Assembly (NCBI RefSeq): GCF_006346335.1
Contig: NZ_VDMC01000001.1
Span: forward strand, 62,001-126,000
Length of the DNA: 64,000 bases
Source of the DNA: Aequorivita sinensis
GTDB lineage: Bacteria > Bacteroidota > Bacteroidia > Flavobacteriales > Flavobacteriaceae
Reading direction: 5' to 3'
The position numbers were made by a program, and so were the translations under genes. This document shows, one piece after another, positions 44,745-52,078 of the stretch (positions are counted from its first letter, which is position 1; each line of letters begins with the position of its first letter). The notes under the pieces were generated by a model that saw only the letters and a list, made by a program, of their open reading frames with translations, was not told the DNA's origin and did no database searches.

Positions 44745-46827
44745 TAGAATTGCCTTAAATAATTTTAGAGGATACGGTTCAAGTGAAATTAAGTTCACTA
44801 AAAATAAAGATAAGAACATATCAATCATTGCTGGTAAAAATGGATTTGGAAAAACTACATTCTTAACATCATTAATATGGGTAATGTATGGTTCTTTAAT
44901 GCGACAAGTTGAGGACAAATATAAACGCGATATTCAAAATCTTGGTGGCTATGAAAACTACTTGAAAGATAGTGTAAACCATTCCGTGGTAAATAAATTT
45001 GAAGCAGGAGAAATTAAGGACGCTAAAATGAGTGTTGAGCTTGAACTCGCTGATGTACTTATCCCATCCATTCCATGCAAGAAAGTTATAATTAAACGCT
45101 CTTTTAGTTATAAATCCAACATAGAAAGCTTATCAATTCTGATCGATGGCCAAGAAAATGAATTAACGAAAGAAGTTGGGTATGATATCTTCATCAATGA
45201 TTTTATTTTACCTCGTGAAATTGCTAAGTTTTTCTTCTTTGATGCTGAAAAAATTGTTTCGCTTGCTGAAGCTAAAACGAAAAACGAGTTGAGAAGTTTA
45301 AGCAGAGCTTATTCTGAAGTTCTTGGAATTAAGAAATATGAGGATTTAAAATACAATCTAAATACGCTCTTAACAAAATTAAAAAGGGAAGGTGTTACAG
45401 GTGTTAATAAAGAAAAACTTGACCAACTGGTTGAAAAAGATGACGAGCTAAGAAAATTAATTGAACTAAACGAAAGCAAACAACAGGAAATCGAACAAGG
45501 TTTAGAAAACAACCAGGTTAAGATTGACAATATTCAAGAAAAACTCATTCGTGAAGGAAATGAAATCACAATTGAAGAACTGTTAGCGCTTAAAAGTAAA
45601 AGAAGTGAACTGCAAAATGATTTAGTTGAAGCAAGAAGCCATCTCAAAGATGTAATGGATATAGTACCTTTAGCTATCGCAGAGAAACAATTTTCATTAT
45701 TAATCGAGCAACTCAAAAAAGAAGCGTCTGCAAGGAAAATAAGTGCAAATAGTGAGTTTGTACTAGAAGAAATAAAAAACTTTTCTAATTCTATAAAGCG
45801 AAAACTTGCTAAACTCCCGTCATTTAAAGAAAATCAAAAAGAAATAGAAAAAGCTGTTACAGAACTTGAAAAGGAAAGATTCAAAGATGTTTCAAAAGAT
45901 AAAATTGAGATTCTTTTAAATTATTCCGAAGAGGAAACGCAAGACATTATTGCAACATATAATTACGTCACAACATCATTCAAACAACAATTTGAAATGA
46001 TTACTAAAAGTGAACGTGATATACGTCAGCATATTGGTAGATTAAATAGAAAGATAAAACAATCTGAATCTAAAAAAGGAAACCCAATTGCCCAACAACT
46101 TAGAGCTGATAAAGAAGAATTAAAAGAGGCTATTGATAAAGCACAGGAGAAGAAAGAAAAATTGTTGCAGGAATTAGGTAAATTAAAGGCCGAGTTTAAT
46201 TCAAATGCAAAAGTTCTGTCAGAATATGAAAAGAAGTTTAATCTTATTGAAATAGATCAAAAGAAATATGTCACCACTCAGAAGCTTTTAGATCAAATAA
46301 ATAAATTAACTGTGCGCATTAAGGAAGAAAAGAAATATGCACTTGAAAAGTCTATCTTAATTGGTCTACAAAAATTAATGCACAAAAAAGACTTTATATC
46401 AAGAGTGAATATTCTAATTGAAAATGACATAATGGATATTGAGTTAATTAAGCCTGACGGTAAAGTCAGAGACAAAGACTCAATGTCAAAAGGTGAACAA
46501 CAATTATATGCTACTGCCCTACTTAAAGCTTTAGTAGATGAATCAAAAATAGAGTTCCCTATATTCATTGACAGTCCGCTGCAGAAATTTGATTTAGAAC
46601 ATTCCGGCAATATTTTAGAACAGTTTTACCCAACAATTTCTGAACAAGTAGTTCTTTTCCCTTTATTAGAAAAAGAGCTAACACAAAAAGAATATGCTTC
46701 TTTATTACCAAGTGTAAATGACACCTACCTCATTCAAAACAAAAAAGGTGTTTCAGAAATAGAAAAGGTAAACCCTAAAGAGTTATTTAAGAAATTTAAT
46801 CTACAAACACATGATCTCGCATATTAG
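44734..46827 (+). CDS. dndD: DndD, SMC-like ATPase of DNA phosphorothioation
   Basis: A 697-residue ABC/SMC-type ATPase: Walker A AGKNGFGKTT (33-42), a long coiled-coil middle (about 215-545), ABC signature SKGEQQ (585-590) and Walker B FIDSPLQKFD (D613). There is no CxxC zinc hook in the middle. DndD hydrolyses ATP and is thought to open or nick DNA for sulfur insertion by DndC. It overlaps dndC by 11 bp and dndE by 17 bp, so the three are translationally coupled. Confidence 0.93.
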   Translation: MRINRIALNNFRGYGSSEIKFTKNKDKNISIIAGKNGFGKTTFLTSLIWVMYGSLMRQVEDKYKRDIQNLGGYENYLKDSVNHSVVNKFEAGEIKDAKMSVELELADVLIPSIPCKKVIIKRSFSYKSNIESLSILIDGQENELTKEVGYDIFINDFILPREIAKFFFFDAEKIVSLAEAKTKNELRSLSRAYSEVLGIKKYEDLKYNLNTLLTKLKREGVTGVNKEKLDQLVEKDDELRKLIELNESKQQEIEQGLENNQVKIDNIQEKLIREGNEITIEELLALKSKRSELQNDLVEARSHLKDVMDIVPLAIAEKQFSLLIEQLKKEASARKISANSEFVLEEIKNFSNSIKRKLAKLPSFKENQKEIEKAVTELEKERFKDVSKDKIEILLNYSEEETQDIIATYNYVTTSFKQQFEMITKSERDIRQHIGRLNRKIKQSESKKGNPIAQQLRADKEELKEAIDKAQEKKEKLLQELGKLKAEFNSNAKVLSEYEKKFNLIEIDQKKYVTTQKLLDQINKLTVRIKEEKKYALEKSILIGLQKLMHKKDFISRVNILIENDIMDIELIKPDGKVRDKDSMSKGEQQLYATALLKALVDESKIEFPIFIDSPLQKFDLEHSGNILEQFYPTISEQVVLFPLLEKELTQKEYASLLPSVNDTYLIQNKKGVSEIEKVNPKELFKKFNLQTHDLAY

Positions 46828-47164
46828 AACCAGCAAAGAAAATAAGGAGCTAGTTACGGAACTCACCAATAAGCACAGTTTAGGTGCAGAAAATGTTATC
46901 GCACGTTTGGCAATTGCACATTCCTTGAAAGAAGGAAAAAAATTAGATTTAAAGAATCTTGCTGACTCAGGTGGAAAAGAATATTCTCGTAAAGTCTTAT
47001 TTGGTGATTATGAAAACATTTATTTGGGAATGATTTGTAATTTGTATGGAATTCAAAGGAATGATAAAAACTTGGGGAGATTGGTTAAGTTACATTTGGA
47101 TGAAGGGTTGGATTTAATAAAAAAAATGACAGAAAAAAAATCAAATTTACTTTATGAAAAATAA
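46811..47164 (+). CDS. dndE: DndE, DNA-binding component of the phosphorothioation complex
   Basis: A 117-residue DndE (DUF1832) protein. IRTSKENKELVTELTNKHSL and the later GGKEYSRKVLFGDYENIYLG segment are the family blocks. DndE forms tetramers that bind nicked duplex DNA. It overlaps dndD by 17 bp at the start and the membrane-protein gene by 11 bp at the end. Confidence 0.9.
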   Translation: MISHIRTSKENKELVTELTNKHSLGAENVIARLAIAHSLKEGKKLDLKNLADSGGKEYSRKVLFGDYENIYLGMICNLYGIQRNDKNLGRLVKLHLDEGLDLIKKMTEKKSNLLYEK

Positions 47165-47645
47165 AATAACTTTTCTACGATTAAAAATTTACTTCAATTG
47201 GCTGTTAATAAATGTTGGATTTTGCTTACTACCTATATTGATAAGCTACCTTCTTTCAGAAGATTTAAATGATAACATTGTATCCAGCTCTATATCTTAT
47301 TCATTTACTTTACTTATAGTAAGCCTATACTTATTTGATAGGTTTTCTGAACCTGAAAGTTCTTTTAAATGGTTCGGTATATTAGTGTCTTTTATACTAA
47401 TAGCTTTTTTTATTATTTATCCAGAACTCTTAAATGATTACCATAAAAATTTCTTTCGTAAAAATATGATGATTATTCTGCTCATTATAATAGCTACAGC
47501 ATTATTTTTTTCATTTTTGTTGAATCTTAAGCCAATGAATGAGTCGGCTGAAAAACTAGCAGAATCTAAAAAATTTGTTAAAGCTAGAGAAACATCTCAG
47601 AATATAGATGAATGGATCAACTCTCAAAAAACAAAAAAGCAATAA
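47154..47645 (+). CDS. Four-helix membrane protein of unknown function inside the dnd operon
   Basis: A 163-residue protein with four strongly hydrophobic segments (about residues 16-35, 44-62, 72-90 and 104-124) and a charged, helical C-terminal tail (125-163). I recognise no family. It starts inside dndE (11-bp overlap), and its TAA stop shares one base with the ATG of the DGQHR gene, so it is embedded in, and translationally coupled to, the modification operon. The textbook dndABCDE/FGH sets contain no membrane protein. Possible roles are tethering the complex to the membrane, sensing infection or acting as an effector; none is shown. Confidence 0.8.
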   Translation: MKNKITFLRLKIYFNWLLINVGFCLLPILISYLLSEDLNDNIVSSSISYSFTLLIVSLYLFDRFSEPESSFKWFGILVSFILIAFFIIYPELLNDYHKNFFRKNMMIILLIIIATALFFSFLLNLKPMNESAEKLAESKKFVKARETSQNIDEWINSQKTKKQ

Positions 47646-48997
47646 TGATTAATAAAATTGACTACACAACAATCGAACTTTTTAAAGTTACTCAGAAGGA
47701 AAAGTCTTTTTATGTAGGTAAAATTAAAGCGAAAGATTTGCTAGAAGTTTATACCGTTAGACCGGCTATATATGATATTGAGAAAAATGCTGCTCTAGCA
47801 GACTCCTTTCCAAATGAAAAAGAATATTACACTCATTTGATAAGTTCTAATAAAGCAGCAATTACTGATAAAGATTTTCAAAGAAAGTTTACAGACAGTA
47901 GAGTAAACGAAGTGAAAAAATTTCTTGAAGAAGAAGAGTATGCTTTTTTCCCCAATACAATCATAGCAAACTGTGACCTAATTAATGATATTGATGATTT
48001 AGGTATTGATGAAGACTCATCAATTGAAAGTTTTAAAAACACAATAAATATTCCTAACCATCTTAGTTTTTTTCAAAGGCAAGGTAGTAATTTCAAATTA
48101 CATATACCAAAAACTAATGGTTCTGTTTTAATTATAGACGGACAGCATAGACTCGAAGGATTAAAAAAAGCAAGTAAGGATATACAAGACGGTTATGAAC
48201 TAATAATTGCCTTTATTATTGGCTATGACAGATCTGTTATAGCACAACAATTCTATACAATCAATTATCAACAAAAACCTGTAAATCGTTCTTTGTTATA
48301 CCACCTGATGGGAGAGTTTAGTTCAAACCTAGATGAATTATCGTTTATCCACAAGGTTGTCAAAGCACTAAATGAACTTGAGCATAGTCCATTTTATAAA
48401 AGAGTTAAAATGCTTGGAGTAACCCCTCAAAATATAAATCAAGAAGACAAAAAACTTCTATCTATATCACTAGCTTTTTTAATAGATTCTTTATCAAGAA
48501 GTGTAAATCCAAACATTAGCTCTGGAATATATCAACCTATTTTCAGATACTACTATCTAAATAAAAATTACCAGGTAGAGATTATTAAGTTCTTAATGAA
48601 CTTTTTTTCGGCGGTAAGAGAAAAATCCGATGGATGGGAAAAGCCTTCAGATTATCTTTTATCTAAAGGAATGGGTGTAGGTGCATTAATAAAATTGCTT
48701 TATCTAATTTTTCCTAAAATATTTATTGAAGAATGGAAAGGTGATCCTGGAAAAATAAAGGAAACTACGACTACCGATATAATTAGATATCTGGATGGAC
48801 TCGAAAATGTCGATTTTAGTAAAGAAGGACCTTTTGGTGGAGTTGGTAGTGCAGGAAGTGTGAATAAAATAAAAGAAGCTTTAGTCCAAAATATAGTTCT
48901 TTTTGACACCTCATCTTACGAGGAATTTGAAAAAGAATATAGAGATAAAAATAGTGTACTTCAAAAATATAAAACGTGGCTTACCAAGAATATCTAA
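47645..48997 (+). CDS. DGQHR-domain protein, DndB-like regulator
   Basis: A 450-residue protein with DGQHR at 165-169 in LIIDGQHRLEGL, the hallmark of DndB and related proteins. The ATG at 47645, overlapping the previous stop as TAATG, was chosen; an in-frame ATG 33 bp upstream (47612) would add 11 residues copied from the previous gene's region. It is longer than typical DndB (about 360) and has FYTINYQQKPVNRSLLYHL after the motif. DndB proteins repress dnd transcription in other bacteria. Its position last in the operon rather than divergent at the front is unusual. A function other than repression is possible. Confidence 0.82.
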   Translation: MINKIDYTTIELFKVTQKEKSFYVGKIKAKDLLEVYTVRPAIYDIEKNAALADSFPNEKEYYTHLISSNKAAITDKDFQRKFTDSRVNEVKKFLEEEEYAFFPNTIIANCDLINDIDDLGIDEDSSIESFKNTINIPNHLSFFQRQGSNFKLHIPKTNGSVLIIDGQHRLEGLKKASKDIQDGYELIIAFIIGYDRSVIAQQFYTINYQQKPVNRSLLYHLMGEFSSNLDELSFIHKVVKALNELEHSPFYKRVKMLGVTPQNINQEDKKLLSISLAFLIDSLSRSVNPNISSGIYQPIFRYYYLNKNYQVEIIKFLMNFFSAVREKSDGWEKPSDYLLSKGMGVGALIKLLYLIFPKIFIEEWKGDPGKIKETTTTDIIRYLDGLENVDFSKEGPFGGVGSAGSVNKIKEALVQNIVLFDTSSYEEFEKEYRDKNSVLQKYKTWLTKNI

Positions 48998-49098
48998 TCA
49001 AACTAAGCTTCCGATGAAAATGAACATGTTTTTTTATTAAAACTAGACAATAAGAATTAATTAGGTAATAACTCTATTAGAAATAGTATAACTCAAAA

Positions 49099-49151
49099 GA
49101 GATTATTAATTTAAAGACTTAAGGGATAGTGTCCTTTAAATTAATAATCTC
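49099..49151. repeat. Perfect 18-bp inverted repeat between the two halves of the dnd locus
   Basis: Arms GAGATTATTAATTTAAAG (49099-49116) and CTTTAAATTAATAATCTC (49134-49151) with a 17-nt loop, no mismatches. It lies between the converging stops at 48997 and 49189. It is AT-rich and lacks clear T-runs, so it is not a standard terminator; it could still act as a bidirectional one, or be a protein-binding site or small RNA hairpin. Confidence 0.85.
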
Positions 49152-49188
49152 AAGACAAAATCAGCTAAATAAGTAAACCTTGTTTAAC

Positions 49189-49668
49189 TTACTGTCTCAT
49201 TAAATCAACAAACAAATAACTCGAATTCATCAAATTATCATTTTCCCATTCCTCTTGAATATATTGAAGTCCGCCATTTGCATAACTTTCAATAAAGTCA
49301 ATAATATCACTTACAACCTTATTGATTTCCTTTTCTTCCATATCTTCTAAATCGTTCCAGTCAAATCCAATTTCCTCAGAACGACTAAAAATAATCATCA
49401 GTAAGAAGTCAACTAAACTTGAATCTCTTTTCCATTTACCTATTTCAACGAAGTCTTGAGTTAGGTTTCTTGGAGGAAGTGGCAACTTCAATCCTTTTTT
49501 CAAACCTAATCGAAAAGCATATATATATAATTCATAAAGAGGTCCAAATTGACTGTATTCAGATTTGGACTGTCCTTTGTTAGCAAAAGCTTCCATTACA
49601 GGAATTCTACTTTTAGCGTATCTAGGCTTTTTTACAAGTATTAAACTTCTAAATTCTTGTGCGTTCAT
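49189..49668 (-). CDS. Small protein of the Dnd restriction module, possibly Dnd-associated protein 4-like
   Basis: A 159-residue soluble, mainly helical protein. YELYIYAFRLGLKKGLKLPLP in the middle and FIESYANGGLQYIQEEW near the end resemble small proteins annotated as phosphorothioation-associated protein 4, but I am unsure of the match. No catalytic motif is seen. It is the last gene of the leftward four-gene set and overlaps the ATPase gene upstream by 4 bp (ATGA), so its product should be made in proportion to the ATPase. Confidence 0.7.
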   Translation of the reverse strand: MNAQEFRSLILVKKPRYAKSRIPVMEAFANKGQSKSEYSQFGPLYELYIYAFRLGLKKGLKLPLPPRNLTQDFVEIGKWKRDSSLVDFLLMIIFSRSEEIGFDWNDLEDMEEKEINKVVSDIIDFIESYANGGLQYIQEEWENDNLMNSSYLFVDLMRQ

Positions 49669-51860
49669 TTTAATTTTGTTTGAGTTGTTACTAAATCAAT
49701 TTGTTCAGAATTCTCTGGAACATGATTTACATACATGGTTTTAACAATATCGTCTTTAAGTAATCTTTTTCCGAGCTCGTTAATTTTCATATCATCTTCT
49801 CGCTTGTATAGTTCTTTTACTAATACAATACTTTGAGGAAATACATTTCCAATTGCATCAAAAAATCCTTCCGTAAACCCTTCTCCAAATGCAGATATTG
49901 GCGCATCTGCTAAGAGTGGATAATTGTATTCACTATTATTTGCAGAAATGATAGCCATTACAACAGAGAATTTCTTCATACGTTGAAAGCCTTCTGAACT
50001 ACCGTGGACGTTATTTCCATTACTATCAATATAATTGAAATTAATTGAGCCGTTAGGATTCTTTTCAAATTTTAAAATCCCTCCTGATAAATCGTTATTT
50101 TTAATTAAATTTTTAAAGTGAATGTTGGCGTGTTTTTCTAAAAGATTAATCATCCCATCGAAAACCCTTTCTTTGGCATTTTGAGCTGCCTCTTCAAGAT
50201 CATTCAAAACTTCATAATTCTCATTATATCCTGACGGAATATCATTGGTTTTATTCAGGTTTTTAATTTCCTCTTCAACTGCCTTTAATTCTTTTTTAAA
50301 CTTACTTATTTTTGGAAGAATAATATCACTGATTTTACCATTAGCATTCTCCATCCTCCTAACTGCGCCATTATAATTACTAATCACTTCTTGCGCTGTT
50401 AATTCGGCATCATGACCCGAAATTAAAATAGAACTACGGTCATCCTCTAAAGATTTTATTTGCTTTCTTAACTTCTCAATGCTATTCTTAAGCTCTTCAT
50501 CCTTTTCTTTCGTTTTAATTATAGACTCCTCAATATTATCAAATTTTGTATAAAAAGGTTGTGCATTAATTTGAATATCTCCAAAGAAATTCTTTAAATC
50601 ATTCTTTACAAATGCCTGTTCTGTTTGTTTATCCTTAGGCCTGCTTTTTAACTTTAATAAGTTTTGATATTCTGGCGTACCTTCTTTTGCTTCTCTATTA
50701 CAGACATAACAATGTTCATCATCAATCATATTTTGTAAAGAAACTGAGTCAGGGGAGTTTTCAGGTAAGAAATGGAAGTATTCATTAGGATTTTCCTCAA
50801 CACTTTTTAATGCTTTTTTTTCATATCTTCTTTCAATGTACCGGTCATTTAATTCTCGAAACTTCTGCACTTCATCTTCAAACCCAAATGCAATCCAGGC
50901 AAAATTCCCATCGAAAAAGCGATTATTTATTCTATCCAGGAAGTTCTCAAATTCTTCTTTCTTATCTCTAAGCTTTTTTCTTAACGGCTTTAGTTTATCA
51001 TCAAATTCTTTTCTTTTCTCCGCATTTGCATACTCCTTATCTAATTCGATTTTTTCCTTTTCTGCAGCATCAAAAGTATCTTTCCATTCTTGTAACTTCT
51101 CTTGTTCATGCTCTAATTTATGTTCTATATTTTCTTTCTCCTTTACAGCATTATCAAACCTTTCGTTATCTGCATTGTTCGCTTTCATTTGATTCTGTAA
51201 ATCATTGAAGGCTTTCTTTTTAAACCCAGCTAACAATTCATGAATTTCCTCATATCTTTTTATATCTGTCAGGTTCTCAACAGCTTCTTCTATACTCTCT
51301 TTTTTACTAAAGTCAATGATGTCATCAACCTCCTCTCCTTGTAGAAAAGAATACTTTCTAAAAGCGGGCATTATTAATCGATCAATGATTTGCCTCTTCT
51401 CGGATTCATCATAAACTGGTTTGTACCTCTGTAAAACAAGCTCTGTTCGATTAACCTCTATATCGTTGATCATAAACTGCCAACTACTCTCATTCGTTAT
51501 AGACTCGCTTATTCGTGTAGCAGTAAAAGATTTTATAATTTGATATTTATAGCGTGTTCCGTAAGTGTATTCAATCAAAATTCCACAATCAACTCTTGAA
51601 CCTATCGGAGTTTCGTTTTTTGCTTTATCTGACAGAATTTTAACACCTGCATTCTTGACATTCACCTTTTGTTTTGTATCAGAATCTAGTATTTGATCAT
51701 AAAACAACCATAAAAAAGCATTGAAAAACTTCGACTTTCCTGCGCCGTTATCTGCAACAATTATGTTTACCCCTTCCTCTAAATCATAACTATTATCATT
51801 AAAGTCACCATAGTAATTAAAAAAATTTTTAAACGAAATCTTATTTAAAATTGAAGCCAT
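49665..51860 (-). CDS. Rad50/DndD-like ATPase with central CxxC hook, Dnd restriction module
   Basis: A 731-residue SMC-type ATPase. The N-terminus SFKNFFNYYG and Walker A VADNGAGKSKFFNAFLW (G39-S43) align well with DndD. Coiled coils at about 190-320 and 430-580 flank a CYVC (384-387) that looks like a Rad50-type zinc hook. The C-terminus has HGSSEGFQRMKKFSV in place of an ABC signature and LLADAPISAFG (D652) as Walker B, without an adjacent catalytic Glu. It overlaps the following gene by 4 bp and starts 2 bp after the 71-residue gene. It probably works with the helicase/nuclease to find or cut unmodified DNA. Confidence 0.85.
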   Translation of the reverse strand: MASILNKISFKNFFNYYGDFNDNSYDLEEGVNIIVADNGAGKSKFFNAFLWLFYDQILDSDTKQKVNVKNAGVKILSDKAKNETPIGSRVDCGILIEYTYGTRYKYQIIKSFTATRISESITNESSWQFMINDIEVNRTELVLQRYKPVYDESEKRQIIDRLIMPAFRKYSFLQGEEVDDIIDFSKKESIEEAVENLTDIKRYEEIHELLAGFKKKAFNDLQNQMKANNADNERFDNAVKEKENIEHKLEHEQEKLQEWKDTFDAAEKEKIELDKEYANAEKRKEFDDKLKPLRKKLRDKKEEFENFLDRINNRFFDGNFAWIAFGFEDEVQKFRELNDRYIERRYEKKALKSVEENPNEYFHFLPENSPDSVSLQNMIDDEHCYVCNREAKEGTPEYQNLLKLKSRPKDKQTEQAFVKNDLKNFFGDIQINAQPFYTKFDNIEESIIKTKEKDEELKNSIEKLRKQIKSLEDDRSSILISGHDAELTAQEVISNYNGAVRRMENANGKISDIILPKISKFKKELKAVEEEIKNLNKTNDIPSGYNENYEVLNDLEEAAQNAKERVFDGMINLLEKHANIHFKNLIKNNDLSGGILKFEKNPNGSINFNYIDSNGNNVHGSSEGFQRMKKFSVVMAIISANNSEYNYPLLADAPISAFGEGFTEGFFDAIGNVFPQSIVLVKELYKREDDMKINELGKRLLKDDIVKTMYVNHVPENSEQIDLVTTQTKLK

Positions 51861-51862
51861 AA

Positions 51863-52078
51863 TTATATTTTATGTATATTTTTTAAAATCGGATAAATTT
51901 GTCTAGCCGTCCTACCATTGTCATTCTCATTTATGATTGTTGCAAGAACCTCTATCACCTTATCAGAATATGGAGCTGTCGTTTTTAATGCATTTAAGTC
52001 TTTTTCTCGAATATTGTATTTCTTCATTATCTGAGGGTCATTTAGTACCTCTCTCAGTAATTGATCTCTTTTACTCAT
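51863..52078 (-). CDS. 71-residue helical protein of the Dnd restriction module
   Basis: A short, charged, mostly helical protein (RDQLLREVLNDPQIMKKYNI, then KVIEVLATIINENDNGRTAR and IYPILKNIHKI). No family recognised and no enzyme motif. Coding status is supported by its position: a 4-bp ATGA overlap with the helicase gene upstream and a 2-bp gap to the ATPase gene downstream. It may be a small subunit or adaptor between the two large proteins. Confidence 0.75.
   Translation of the reverse strand: MSKRDQLLREVLNDPQIMKKYNIREKDLNALKTTAPYSDKVIEVLATIINENDNGRTARQIYPILKNIHKI

Noticed and set aside
47612-47644. Longer start for the DGQHR protein
   Set aside because: It would read 11 codons within the membrane-protein gene; the TAATG junction at 47645 is a better coupled start.
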